Shown here piece after piece: positions 29,501 through 38,300 of a stretch of DNA of 64,000 nt. The stretch's first letter is position 1. Each line of letters opens with the position of its first letter. A program made the position numbers and the translations under genes. Below the pieces are notes generated by a model. That model searched no databases, was not told the DNA's origin, and saw nothing but the letters and a program-made list of their open reading frames with translations. The DNA is from Haliovirga abyssi (lineage in GTDB: Bacteria > Fusobacteriota > Fusobacteriia > Fusobacteriales > Haliovirgaceae): the NCBI RefSeq assembly GCF_030295325.1, contig NZ_AP027059.1:1918637-1982636 (forward strand), in the 5' to 3' direction.

Positions 29501-29593
29501 ACAACCTTTATTTATTGAAAATAGAATTATTTATAACCATATTTTAGATTGTTTCTGAAATTTAAACTATCTTTATCTGAAATTTTAACTTCT

Positions 29594-29640
29594 AAAAAAA
29601 TAAACTACGCCTCATATAGTAGAGCGTAGCTTATTTTTTT
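29594..29640. terminator. Terminator hairpin after the GT9 gene at 29757
   Basis: AAAAAATAAACTACGC and GCGTAGCTTATTTTTT are complementary around a 13-base loop, with T-runs on both strands. It serves the gene ending at 29757. Part of it (ATAAGCTACGC) resembles element B. The gap 29501-29756 otherwise holds no gene. Confidence 0.7.
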
Positions 29641-29756
29641 ATTACTTGAATAAAAATGGATTCTACCCTTACATGAATTCCTATTTATAACACTTTTTAC
29701 TCTTCTTTGTGCTGAAATTATTTATTGCTGAAAACTATTCTAAGTTTGATGACGTT

Positions 29757-30800
29757 TTACCTCTCCTTTATCATTTCCAACACTTCTTCAGATTCTATCT
29801 CTTGCATACACTTATAATTATTGTTACATTTTGGTATTCTACCCCACAAATCATAACATGGAGTACATTTTAAATTTTCCTTCCAAATATATGAGCTTCC
29901 TTTATTTAATGGGGCTTTTTCTATAGGATTTGTAGGTCCAAATATTGATATAATATTATTATTAACAGCACTTGCTATATGCATAGGTCCAGAATCATTA
30001 CATATTATATAGTTGCACCTCTTCATTATTGCTGCACTTTCTTTTATAGATGTTTTTCCAGCTAAATCAATTATATCTACATTTTTTATATTATCTATAA
30101 TTCTTTTATTTATTTCTACATCTTTTTTCCCACCAAATAAAATTATTTTGATCCCTTTATTTAGTAGCTTTTTTATAAGTCCTGTATATTTATCTATACT
30201 CCATCTTCTTAAACTATCATCTCCAACTGCAGGATTATTCGCTCCTCCAGGGACAATTCCGATTACTTTTTTATCCTCTAATTTCATACTCTTAAAAATA
30301 GTTTTTGCGAAATATATATCTTTATCACTTAAAAAAATATCCATTTTCACATCTTCTTTATTATATTCCAACCCAAATAAATTTAATATATCTAAATAAT
30401 AATATATTTCATGTTTTCCACCTACATACTTTATATTTTTATTATTATATTTTCCATCTCCATATCTATCAAAACCATATCTTTTACCACCTATCGCCAT
30501 AGCAAATAATGATGCTAATTTATGTTTATCAAGTACTACTATTGTATCATATCTATTTTTTCTCATTTTTAAAATAGTTTTTAATATATATATATAATCT
30601 TTTTTCATAAATAATTTTTCTTCTGAAAATGTGTATAAATCATCAATATATCTATTATCTTCCAATACAGATTTACTCCAATTTCCAACTAAATAATCAA
30701 GCTGAATATTTGGCATATTTTTTTTTAATTCTCTAATTAAAGGTGTCGTCATCAATACATCTCCTATTGCTCCTGAACGTATAATTAATATTTTTTTCAT
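29757..30800 (-). CDS. GT9-family heptosyltransferase-like glycosyltransferase
   Basis: 347 residues, beginning with the GT9 signature KKILIIRSGAIGDVLMTTPL (2-21). The donor site region is NYIICNDSGPMHIASAVNNN (about 268-287) and SIFGPTNPIEKAPL (about 290-303). A Cys-rich tail (CTPCYDLWGRIPKC) is typical of the family. It is the last gene of a run GT9 - TPR - GT9 (32677 to 29757) and starts three bases after the TPR gene. Likely an inner-core LPS or other surface glycan glycosyltransferase; the donor sugar is unproven. Confidence 0.9.
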   Translation of the reverse strand: MKKILIIRSGAIGDVLMTTPLIRELKKNMPNIQLDYLVGNWSKSVLEDNRYIDDLYTFSEEKLFMKKDYIYILKTILKMRKNRYDTIVVLDKHKLASLFAMAIGGKRYGFDRYGDGKYNNKNIKYVGGKHEIYYYLDILNLFGLEYNKEDVKMDIFLSDKDIYFAKTIFKSMKLEDKKVIGIVPGGANNPAVGDDSLRRWSIDKYTGLIKKLLNKGIKIILFGGKKDVEINKRIIDNIKNVDIIDLAGKTSIKESAAIMKRCNYIICNDSGPMHIASAVNNNIISIFGPTNPIEKAPLNKGSSYIWKENLKCTPCYDLWGRIPKCNNNYKCMQEIESEEVLEMIKER

Positions 30801-30803
30801 ATT

Positions 30804-31541
30804 TCACCTCTTTATTTTTTTCAATAAATCTCTACTTTGACTATCATTGATTTTTTCTAATATTTTTATAGCTTTCTCTTTTTCTCCTTCTGTATATATT
30901 ATAAGTGCATAATTAACCATTGCTGTTGGAATAGTTTTTACTTTTAAGTATATTTTTTTTGCTTTCTCTAATTCTCCTAATTTCTGATATGATAGTCCCT
31001 CATAAAATAAAGCTTCCTCACCTACTGCTCCTTTTAATGAATTTAATGCCAACTTTGCTTTCCCTTTTACTAAATAATATTTCGCTTTCAAAACTTTATA
31101 TCTTGTTTCCTCATAATGAAAATCTTTTAATTTTTCTATTACTCTTCCTAATTCCTCTATTCTATTTATTCTAAAAAAATATTCTCCAAGCATAATATAC
31201 CCATCATAATTAGATTTATATTCTAAAGATTTTTTAGCAAAATATGCTGCTTTTTCAAACTCTTTCTGTCTATATGTAATCATTGATAAAATTAAATATT
31301 TTCTATAATCATTATCTTTTAAGTTTTTTATAACTTCTTTCCCTTTTTTCATTTCATTATTTCTAACAAGATAATTTGCATAATTATAAACTATTCTTGG
31401 TTTTTCTCTATTTTTCAAAAAAATATCATGCCATAAACTTTCTCCAGTTCTATACACTTTATTTCTATTAATTGTGATAAATATTAATATTATTAAAATT
31501 GGAAATAATATATAAGCTGTCTTATTTTTTATATTTTTCAT
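30804..31541 (-). CDS. Membrane-anchored TPR protein resembling the C-terminal half of TMTC-like proteins
   Basis: 245 residues: one membrane helix (about 9-23), then INRNKVYRTGESLWHDIFLK, which aligns with the helix-to-TPR junction of the 824-residue TMTC-like protein (ARNYTWLSMTSLWEDNHKKE). Degenerate TPR units follow. The N-terminal glycosyltransferase half is absent and is not encoded next to it, since both neighbours are GT9 genes. The start overlaps the stop of the upstream GT9 gene by one base (TAATG). It may act as a scaffold for the flanking glycosyltransferases; this is inference from context. Confidence 0.7.
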   Translation of the reverse strand: MKNIKNKTAYILFPILIILIFITINRNKVYRTGESLWHDIFLKNREKPRIVYNYANYLVRNNEMKKGKEVIKNLKDNDYRKYLILSMITYRQKEFEKAAYFAKKSLEYKSNYDGYIMLGEYFFRINRIEELGRVIEKLKDFHYEETRYKVLKAKYYLVKGKAKLALNSLKGAVGEEALFYEGLSYQKLGELEKAKKIYLKVKTIPTAMVNYALIIYTEGEKEKAIKILEKINDSQSRDLLKKIKR

Positions 31542-32677
31542 TATTTCTCCTTTATTTTATGTTTTATCTCTCTAAATAGTTCATTCACTGTAATTAATTT
31601 CATACATTTATAATTATTTATACATTCTTTTACCTCTCCTAAATGAACATTTATACAAGGCGAACATTCTACTTTATGATACAATGATATATTATTATCT
31701 CCTAACGGCCTAAATCTATCTGGTAAATTTGCTCCAAATAATCCAATTGTATCTGTTCCCATTGCTGCTGATATATGCATAGGTCCTGTATCATTTGCAA
31801 TATAAATATTTATACGCTCTAACAAATAAAACAGCTGTTTTATAGTCAACTCATTTATTAAATTTATATAATTTCCTTTTAAATTTTTTTCTATTTTAGA
31901 AAACAGTTCAGCTTCATAATTGGTTCCTGTAAAAATAATTTCTACATTATTATATTCTGCTTTTATTCTATTAAATAATTCAGCAAAATTTTCTTCATTC
32001 CATCTTCTTCCTAATCCAGTTGGTGCACTTCCTATATGAAATCCTATTAAAATTTTATTATTTATATTATATTTTTCTAATTTTTTCTCAACTTCTAATT
32101 TATCTTTTAATTCATATTTTAGTTTTACTAATTTTGTGGGGTAATTTTTCTCTTTAATCAAATTAAAATATACTGCCGAACAATGAATTTTATCATTATA
32201 TAACAATTTTTTATCATATATAAATTTTCTTTTCCCAGTATTAAATCCTATAAATATTTTTTTTTTCAAAATTGCTCCTAATAATACTGATATATTCATA
32301 AAAGGCTCAAAATCATATATTATATTATATCTATTTTTTCTTAATTCAAAAATCACATTTAACAATTTGAATATATTTTTATAATTAAATATCTTAATTT
32401 TATTTATATATTCAATTCCTTCATATACGCTTTTATTATTAGAGGTACATAAAACATCTATTTTATATCCTTTTTCAAATAATCTTTTTATTGCCGGAAT
32501 TGTTAAAATTGATTCTCCTATTGCCCATAATTTTATTATTAAAATTTTTTTATTGTTTTTATCTCTGTTTTCTATATTCCCTCTATTTTCTCTGTTTTTA
32601 ATCTTTTTTAATGGATATAATAAATATAAAAACAGTATTATAATATATTTATCTATAAATTTAATAAATTTTATCAT
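31541..32677 (-). CDS. GT9-family heptosyltransferase-like glycosyltransferase
   Basis: 378 residues. A short hydrophobic N-terminus is followed by KKILIIKLWAIGESILTIPA (about 43-62), the GT9 signature. The donor motifs are NIYIANDTGPMHISAAMGTD (about 288-307) and GLFGANLPDRFRPLG, and there is a Cys pair (CSPC). It is the first gene of the GT9-TPR-GT9 operon and is separated from the upstream DUF2304/GT2 genes by an element A copy. Role as for the other GT9 enzymes: addition of a heptose-like sugar to a surface glycolipid, inferred from the family. Confidence 0.9.
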   Translation of the reverse strand: MIKFIKFIDKYIIILFLYLLYPLKKIKNRENRGNIENRDKNNKKILIIKLWAIGESILTIPAIKRLFEKGYKIDVLCTSNNKSVYEGIEYINKIKIFNYKNIFKLLNVIFELRKNRYNIIYDFEPFMNISVLLGAILKKKIFIGFNTGKRKFIYDKKLLYNDKIHCSAVYFNLIKEKNYPTKLVKLKYELKDKLEVEKKLEKYNINNKILIGFHIGSAPTGLGRRWNEENFAELFNRIKAEYNNVEIIFTGTNYEAELFSKIEKNLKGNYINLINELTIKQLFYLLERINIYIANDTGPMHISAAMGTDTIGLFGANLPDRFRPLGDNNISLYHKVECSPCINVHLGEVKECINNYKCMKLITVNELFREIKHKIKEK

Positions 32678-32726
32678 AATTTTCTCCTTATTTTTTTCAT
32701 CTTAATTTTTCAATTTTTACTATTTA

Positions 32727-32825
32727 GGAATGGCTTAAAAATAACATTCCCATTTTGTTATAAAATACGCAATGTTTTAAGCGTTTTTATAACAAAATAT
32801 GAGAACATTATTTTTTAAACGTTCT
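32727..32825. mobile_element. Element A, 99 bp, TTA duplication, rewriting the end of a DUF2304 gene
   Basis: Begins GGAATGGCTTAAAAATAAC and ends AAACGTTCT; TTA at 32724-32726 and 32826-32828. The last codons and TAA stop of the DUF2304 gene (ending at 32815) lie inside the element. Confidence 0.92.
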
Positions 32826-33180
32826 TTACTTCTAACTCCCTATCACTTCTAATCTCATTTTTCAAAATGGATAACTCTTGTGCTAAATTCTTTATTTTAT
32901 CTTCATATGTAGAAATTTTTATTGAAATATGTGCTGAATAAATCACAAGAAATATTATCGCTCCAAAAAACAGAGTATACACAGGATTAGAAATACCTAT
33001 TAAATTATTTAAAAAACTTATTAAATTTGGAAAAAGTGATATTATAAAAAATATAAATCCCAAAATTAACCATAATAAAGAATATTCCTCTTTTAATTTC
33101 CTATCTCTTACTAATTTTATTATAAATCCAAATATCAATATTCCAATAGCTCCAAAAAACAACCTTAAATCCCATCTCAT
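32815..33180 (-). CDS. DUF2304 family small membrane protein
   Basis: 121 residues with three hydrophobic segments (about 6-22, 35-52 and 66-85) and a C-terminal coiled-coil-like tail (YEDKIKNLAQELSILKNEIR). Proteins of this family commonly sit beside a GT2 glycosyltransferase, as here (16-base gap), and are thought to be partners of polyprenyl-phosphate sugar synthases. The last residues K-N-V and the stop come from an inserted element A. Without it the reading frame would continue E-V-N-S-K-N-stop, so the insertion shortened and changed the tail only slightly. Confidence 0.8.
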   Translation of the reverse strand: MRWDLRLFFGAIGILIFGFIIKLVRDRKLKEEYSLLWLILGFIFFIISLFPNLISFLNNLIGISNPVYTLFFGAIIFLVIYSAHISIKISTYEDKIKNLAQELSILKNEIRSDRELEVKNV

Positions 33181-33196
33181 CTAAATCACCTCTATT

Positions 33197-33913
33197 TTAT
33201 AGTTTTCTTATTAACATTACTAAAATTGAAAGAAACATCTTAAACACATAATAAAGTGGTCCAATTATTCCGCTATGCATTGATTCTTTATTGCTTAATT
33301 CATACATCAAAACTGGCACTTCATTTATTTTTAATCTTTTTTTATATAACATTATCAAAACATCTGCATCAGGATAGTCTGTTGGATAAATATCTTGGAT
33401 AAATACTTTTAAAACTTTTCTATTAAGTCCTTGATATCCTGTTGTAATATCAGTAATTTTTTTCCCTATTATTGTTGAAGTCACCCAAGAAAATAGCCCC
33501 ATTCCTATTTTTCTAAATAGAGTTGGATTATAATTTGATCTATTTTCTAAAAATCTAGATCCTAAAATAAGATCCCCTTCACCATTTTTTAAAGCTTCAT
33601 AAATATTTTTTATATTCTCTGGTTCATGTTGCCCATCAGAATCAAGTTGAATTACATATTTATACTCATTTTTAAAAGCATATTTATATCCTGTCTGCAA
33701 TGCTGCTCCATAACCCATATTGAATACATGATTTATAACTTCTGCTCCTGCAGATTTTGCTATTTCTTCTGTATTATCTTTTGATCCGTCATTTACAACA
33801 ACTATTTTACTTTTTATATCTATCTCTTTTAAAACTGTACTTATTTTTTTTATTACTTTTTCTATATGTTTTTCTTCATTATATGCCGGTATCAGTATAA
33901 GTAATTCTCCCAT
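33197..33913 (-). CDS. GT2-family glycosyltransferase (dolichyl/polyprenyl-phosphate sugar synthase-like)
   Basis: About 238 residues from the chosen ATG at 33913, which has GAGGTG a good distance upstream; an earlier in-frame ATG at 33928 would overlap that site. Motifs: LILIPAYNEEKHIEKVIKKI, the nucleotide-binding VVNDGSKDNT, the D-x-D-like QLDSDGQHEPE and GSRFL. A short hydrophobic C-terminus may touch the membrane. It likely transfers a sugar from a nucleotide donor to polyprenyl phosphate, feeding the GT-C/TMTC-like enzymes encoded nearby. It pairs with the DUF2304 gene downstream. Confidence 0.88.
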   Translation of the reverse strand: MGELLILIPAYNEEKHIEKVIKKISTVLKEIDIKSKIVVVNDGSKDNTEEIAKSAGAEVINHVFNMGYGAALQTGYKYAFKNEYKYVIQLDSDGQHEPENIKNIYEALKNGEGDLILGSRFLENRSNYNPTLFRKIGMGLFSWVTSTIIGKKITDITTGYQGLNRKVLKVFIQDIYPTDYPDADVLIMLYKKRLKINEVPVLMYELSNKESMHSGIIGPLYYVFKMFLSILVMLIRKL

Positions 33914-33980
33914 AAAAAAACACCTCATTTCTTAAATTTACTCTCCCTCTTTATTATCGGCTATATCACTATTATATTTA

Positions 33981-34017
33981 AAAAAAACAGAAAGAACTCT
34001 CTCTTTCTGTTTTTTTT
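33981..34017. terminator. Bidirectional terminator after the TMTC-like gene
   Basis: AAAAAAACAGAAAG and CTTTCTGTTTTTTT form a 14-bp stem with an 8-base loop directly after the stop at 34025, with T-runs on both strands. Confidence 0.85.
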
Positions 34018-34024
34018 ATTTAAT

Positions 34025-35791
34025 TCATTTTTTTAATGTACCTAATTTTAATTTATCCTTCTTCCCTGTAATTTGATATAACCATTTTAATCTCTTATAT
34101 AATTTAGAATCCATTCTACCAATTTTAACACATTGTTCAAAATAATTTATTGCTTTATCATATTTTGAAAATTTCATACTAATATTCCCTAAAAGATAAT
34201 TTCCTCTATAATTATTTTTTACCTCTAATCCTAAATTAGCAAATTTTATTGCTTTATTATAATTTTTTCTTATATAATTTGCTTCTGCTAAATAATTATA
34301 CATTTTAGCACTTTTTTCTATTTCCAAACTTTTTAACGCTGTTTCTTCTATTTTATCTAATTTTCTCAATTTTTCAAATATTTTTATTTTTATCTCATAA
34401 TTTTCTATATCTTTATTATATCTTGAAATTGCAATATTTATTGATTTTAAAGCTTTATTATAATCTCCTGTCTCCAAATAAATTTTAGCTCTATCTTTAT
34501 ACGCTTCATAATAATTATCTATTTTTAATATTTCATCTATTTCTTCTAATGCTAAATTATATTTTTTCTCTTTCAAATAAACTTCAACTAAATTATATCT
34601 TGGTCTTACTTTATTTGGTGTATATTTTATATTTGTTTTCCATAATTTTGATTCATTTTTCCATTCAAAATTTCTATTAATAGTTAATCCGCTATATATC
34701 AATAAAATTATTATGAATATACTATTTTTTATGATTTTACTTTTTATAATTTCATCTATAAATAAAGTTATAAACAGTATCACTCCAACAGATGATATAT
34801 ATACTCTGTGCTCAAAGCTCAAATCCTCTATTGGTATAATTGTTGAAGTTACAAATATTCCCATAAAAAATAAAAATATCGAAAAACTATATAAAAACTT
34901 TTTTTTATATAGATAAATAATTAAAAATATAAGTACTAATAAAATAAAAAATGGAAACAGAACATCTATGTTAAAAAATGAATTATCCACTTTAAAATCG
35001 TAATCTATTCTTAATTTTAACGGCAACAATATAAGTGCAATATAATATACTATAACTTTAAATTCAGAAATAAAATATTTCCCTCTTGTTAAATCAGCAT
35101 TAGCTTGTTTCATATTAAAAACTTTTCCAATTTGATTATTTCCATTTAAAGCAACCATTATCTTAAATAAAATTGGAAGAAAAGCTATAAAATAAAAAGG
35201 AATTATTTTTTTTATATTTTTATAGTCAATAAATGTTAATACTAATGGTAAAGTTATTACAATTTCTTTACACCTTATTCCTGCTAAAAAAGATATTATA
35301 GCCAAGATATAATATCTTTTTTTATCTGTTTCTCTATTTTTCAAATATAGGTATAATGTCAAAAAATAAAATAGTCCAGATAACAAAACCATTCTCTGAA
35401 CTATTAAATTTAACGCTTGTGTTTGAATTGGATTAACTAAAAAAATTAATGCTGCAAAAAAAGATGCTTTCTCTTTTTTAGTAAATATTTCTAAAAATTT
35501 ATAAACAGTAAATGCAGTTAAAATATGTATTATTATATTAAATATATGATAGCCTATTGGATTCTCTCTACCTATTAAATAATTTATTGCAAATGTAAAA
35601 TATGCAAGCCTTCTATTGCTACTATATTGCAAAAATACATCTTTTAATGCAGAAAAAATATCTCTTATTTGAGGGTCATATTTTAATGAAACAGAGTCAA
35701 ATACAAATCCTACTTTTAATGTATTCATATATAATATAAATCCTAAAACTGAAAAAAGCAAAAATATCAGTAAATTTTTATTTTTAGCCAT
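34025..35791 (-). CDS. TMTC-like GT-C membrane protein with short TPR tail
   Basis: 588 residues. Membrane segments cover about residues 7-380, with motifs parallel to the 824-residue paralogue: VGFVFDSVSLKYDPQIRD (27-44), SNRRLAYFTFAINYLIG, IIIHILTAFTVYKFLE and LSFEHRVYISSVGVILF. After the junction INRNFEWKNESKLWKTNIKY the rest is TPR (about 400-585). The expected Asp-Asp pair is Asp32-Ser33. Probable inner-membrane glycosyl-transfer protein; the donor and acceptor are unknown, and loss of the second Asp may make it a non-catalytic relative. Confidence 0.78.
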   Translation of the reverse strand: MAKNKNLLIFLLFSVLGFILYMNTLKVGFVFDSVSLKYDPQIRDIFSALKDVFLQYSSNRRLAYFTFAINYLIGRENPIGYHIFNIIIHILTAFTVYKFLEIFTKKEKASFFAALIFLVNPIQTQALNLIVQRMVLLSGLFYFLTLYLYLKNRETDKKRYYILAIISFLAGIRCKEIVITLPLVLTFIDYKNIKKIIPFYFIAFLPILFKIMVALNGNNQIGKVFNMKQANADLTRGKYFISEFKVIVYYIALILLPLKLRIDYDFKVDNSFFNIDVLFPFFILLVLIFLIIYLYKKKFLYSFSIFLFFMGIFVTSTIIPIEDLSFEHRVYISSVGVILFITLFIDEIIKSKIIKNSIFIIILLIYSGLTINRNFEWKNESKLWKTNIKYTPNKVRPRYNLVEVYLKEKKYNLALEEIDEILKIDNYYEAYKDRAKIYLETGDYNKALKSINIAISRYNKDIENYEIKIKIFEKLRKLDKIEETALKSLEIEKSAKMYNYLAEANYIRKNYNKAIKFANLGLEVKNNYRGNYLLGNISMKFSKYDKAINYFEQCVKIGRMDSKLYKRLKWLYQITGKKDKLKLGTLKK

Positions 35792-35839
35792 TTATAACTC
35801 CTCTTTATAGTTCATAATTGTTCCCAAATAACATTTAAA

Positions 35840-35899
35840 TACAAAAATAGCATAGCTTATTTTCTGAATAAATTTATACTTTACTATTAAAATATAAAT
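35840..35899 (-). repeat. Element B copy
   Basis: CATAGCTTATTTTCTGAATA then AATTTATACTTTACTA on the plus strand, about 50 bp upstream of the TMTC-like start at 35791. It has the same orientation as the other three B copies. Confidence 0.55.
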
Positions 35900-35918
35900 C
35901 CCATTTTCAAGCCATTCC
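35900..35918. repeat. Terminal remnant of element A at a stop codon
   Basis: CCCATTTTCAAGCCATTCC keeps the right terminus of element A; the rest is gone. Its last base completes the TAG stop of the hydrolase gene at 35918. Confidence 0.55.
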
Positions 35919-37123
35919 TAAACAATTGAATCTCCATCTACAAATTTTTCATCATATTTTAAATTACTTATTTTCATTATTGTCGGTAATATATCCACAA
36001 CCTTTATTTCTTTTTCAGATGTATTTATGCAATTACTAAAGAATATGCCGTAACTACCTTCATATTCAGGAAATGTACCATGTAACCCTTTTATTGTTGA
36101 CCTTACAGGTGAAAAATAATCAGGAAATTGTCGGATTCCACCTTCTACTACTCCTATTATCTCTCCAAATTTCTCTTTTTCTTTAAAATTAATTTTATAT
36201 TTATCCAAAAGGGTATCATTTAAATATCTAACACCTTCTGTATTATTTAAAACTTCTATTATTTTATCTTTAACTCCATTATCTTTAGTCCAAAATCTAG
36301 CAAATGTTGTATCAAAAAAAGCTATAAAATCTCTTGGTTGCTCTAATCCTGCTTTTTTTAGTGGAGTCTGTATATCTACAAATTTTTCAACATTATACAT
36401 ACCGTGATCTGAAAATATAAATAAATTTACATCTTTAAACTTTTCCAAAGCTTCCTTATAAAGAGATTTTACTTTTTTGTCTATTTTACTCATTAATTCC
36501 TTTATCTCTTTTGAATTAGCTCCATATTTATGTCCATATCCATCAGGCTCATAAATATAAAAGCTATCTACAGTTTTATCACTTATTTTTAGTTCTTCCA
36601 AACTTGTTACATTTTCAAAATAAGTATTTTTAGTTGTAGCATAACTTTCATATGAGACACTATTTTCATCTAAATAATCATATAATGTCTTTAATTTATT
36701 TCCTTTATTCCCCATATTAAAATATGGCAATATATCTAATGGAATTGAAGGTGGAACTTTTATAACTGTTTCTCTAAAAAATTTAGGTAAAAACTTTTTA
36801 TATTTTTTAGGCGTATAATAATATGGTACTTTCATAAATGCAATTGCATATTTTCTCAAGAAGTCAGTTGGAATTAATTTTAAAAATTTAGTCCATTTAA
36901 AAATAGAATTTTCTTCATCTTTATAAAATACAACAAATTTCCCTGTTTTATCTTGATAGCATCCTGTATAAATAGAAGGATGTATTCCAGAACTATATCC
37001 TAAAAGAGTATGTAATTTCAAAAAAGTATTTTTTTCTTTCAGCTCATATAAAAATGGAGTATACTCTTTTGAAATATAATCAGGTCTTACTGCATCAATC
37101 ATTATAATTAAAGTTTTTTTCAT
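35918..37123 (-). CDS. Alkaline phosphatase-superfamily hydrolase (type I phosphodiesterase/nucleotide pyrophosphatase-like)
   Basis: About 401 residues from the ATG at 37123, with GGGGGC upstream. A longer in-frame start at 37174 exists, but its extra 17 codons read through an element A and the adjoining spacer, so it is unlikely. The N-terminus KKTLIIMIDAVRPDYISKEY carries the metal-binding Asp. SSGIHPSIYTG has the nucleophile region of the fold, and NLFIFSDHGMYNV supplies the DHG metal ligands. These enzymes cleave phosphodiesters or transfer phospho-headgroups to glycans. The location among glycosyltransferases fits glycan modification; substrate unknown. Confidence 0.8.
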   Translation of the reverse strand: MKKTLIIMIDAVRPDYISKEYTPFLYELKEKNTFLKLHTLLGYSSGIHPSIYTGCYQDKTGKFVVFYKDEENSIFKWTKFLKLIPTDFLRKYAIAFMKVPYYYTPKKYKKFLPKFFRETVIKVPPSIPLDILPYFNMGNKGNKLKTLYDYLDENSVSYESYATTKNTYFENVTSLEELKISDKTVDSFYIYEPDGYGHKYGANSKEIKELMSKIDKKVKSLYKEALEKFKDVNLFIFSDHGMYNVEKFVDIQTPLKKAGLEQPRDFIAFFDTTFARFWTKDNGVKDKIIEVLNNTEGVRYLNDTLLDKYKINFKEKEKFGEIIGVVEGGIRQFPDYFSPVRSTIKGLHGTFPEYEGSYGIFFSNCINTSEKEIKVVDILPTIMKISNLKYDEKFVDGDSIV

Positions 37124-37147
37124 ATTTGCCCCCAATTCATCTTCTAA

Positions 37148-37246
37148 AGAACGTTTAAAAAATAAGTTTCTCATTTTTTGTTATAAAAACGCTTAAACCA
37201 TTGCGTATTTTAAAACAAAATCGGAAGGTTATTTTTAAGCCATTCC
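37148..37246. mobile_element. Element A, 99 bp, TAA duplication
   Basis: Begins AGAACGTTTAAAAAATAAG and ends AAGCCATTCC; TAA at 37145-37147 and 37247-37249. It lies 24 bp upstream of the hydrolase start, and its left arm carries an in-frame ATG that could extend the hydrolase ORF. Confidence 0.92.
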
Positions 37247-37340
37247 TAAATTATTACTTTTTTTCTATTTATTTTTTCCGTCTCTCTTTTCTTAATTTCA
37301 TAGTAGAGTTTAAAAAGTAATGTTCAAAAAAAATCTTTCT

Positions 37341-38264
37341 CTAATTTGCATTTTTCAATTCTAAAATATCCTCTTTAGTTAATCCTGTGATTTTAGATAT
37401 TATTTCTATATCCAGTCCATTTTTTAATGACTCTATTGCAATTTTTTCTATTCCTTCTTTTATTCCTTCTTTTATTCCTTCTTTTATTCCTTCTTTTATT
37501 CCTTCTTTTATTCCTTTTTCCCTTCCCTCTTTCCTTCCTTCTTCCAACCCTTTTTCTATTGCCGTTCTCATTTCCTCATTTCTGTCCATTCTTAATTTTC
37601 TCTCTGCTTCATAAACTTCTCTCTCTTGGTCATCTAAATACATTATCTCTAGTTTTTCTACTGCTTTTTTTATCTCTGCTTCTTTTATTGCTTCTGGCAT
37701 ATTATTTTTACTCATTTCATAGGCTTTATTTAGAAAAGTTATCCATCTATCTAATAAAGTTTTTAACTCTTCATAACCTTTTTTAAATTTCCTCATCTCT
37801 ATAAAATATAATTCTTCATAGTCTAAATCTTCATATACCTCTTCTGTTTCAAAATCTTTTAATACTATTCTTCTTAAATATCTATCATCATCAAAATAAT
37901 TAAAATCTAATAGATGTATCCCTATTGTCTTTTTTAATTCTCTATAATCTGATGCTTTTTCTATCTGTCCGCTATATACTTTACTCCAATAATATAATGC
38001 TCTTTTCCCATAAAATCCCTGCTCCGAAATTTGCATCTCTATATCATACCATATTCCATTTTCATCTACTGCTTTTATATCTAATATACTACTTTTTCCT
38101 GATAAATAGCTTGATAGGTTATATGGATTTTTTATTGTTAAATCTTTTATCTTTGTTTCATTTTCTAATACTGCATTTATAAACGATAACAATATATCTT
38201 CATTCTCTTCACTTCCAAATAATTTCCTAAAAACCAAATCAATTTTCGGATTATATCTACACAT
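37341..38264 (-). CDS. Rpn-family recombination-promoting nuclease/putative transposase (PD-(D/E)XK)
   Basis: 307 residues starting MCRYNPKIDLVFRKLFGSEE, the family start. The nuclease core runs through LDIKAVDENGIWYDIEMQIS (about 61-80), where D, E and Q-x fit the PD-(D/E)XK pattern, and RALYYWSKVYSGQI. Rpn proteins promote RecA-independent DNA transfer in E. coli, where they are nucleases; other relatives are called putative transposases. The C-terminus has an in-frame tandem KEGI repeat (about 250-272), probably a spacer of variable length. A truncated relative lies at 41060. Flanked by element A at 37246 and element C at 38301. Confidence 0.85.
   Translation of the reverse strand: MCRYNPKIDLVFRKLFGSEENEDILLSFINAVLENETKIKDLTIKNPYNLSSYLSGKSSILDIKAVDENGIWYDIEMQISEQGFYGKRALYYWSKVYSGQIEKASDYRELKKTIGIHLLDFNYFDDDRYLRRIVLKDFETEEVYEDLDYEELYFIEMRKFKKGYEELKTLLDRWITFLNKAYEMSKNNMPEAIKEAEIKKAVEKLEIMYLDDQEREVYEAERKLRMDRNEEMRTAIEKGLEEGRKEGREKGIKEGIKEGIKEGIKEGIKEGIEKIAIESLKNGLDIEIISKITGLTKEDILELKNAN
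37451..37517 (-). repeat. 12-bp tandem repeat inside the Rpn-like gene
   Basis: TTCCTTCTTTTA (plus strand) is repeated about five and a half times without interruption. It encodes EGIK units on the minus strand. Since 12 is a multiple of three, slippage would change protein length without a frameshift. Confidence 0.9.
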
Positions 38265-38300
38265 ATTACCACCCCTTTTAATTTTTTCACATTCACAATA

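Noticed and set aside
37387-37786. Plus-strand ORFs rich in Leu/Phe/Ser opposite the Rpn-like gene
   Set aside because: These are shadows of the tandem repeat and A+T-rich coding sequence on the minus strand; there is no ribosome binding site or recognisable protein.
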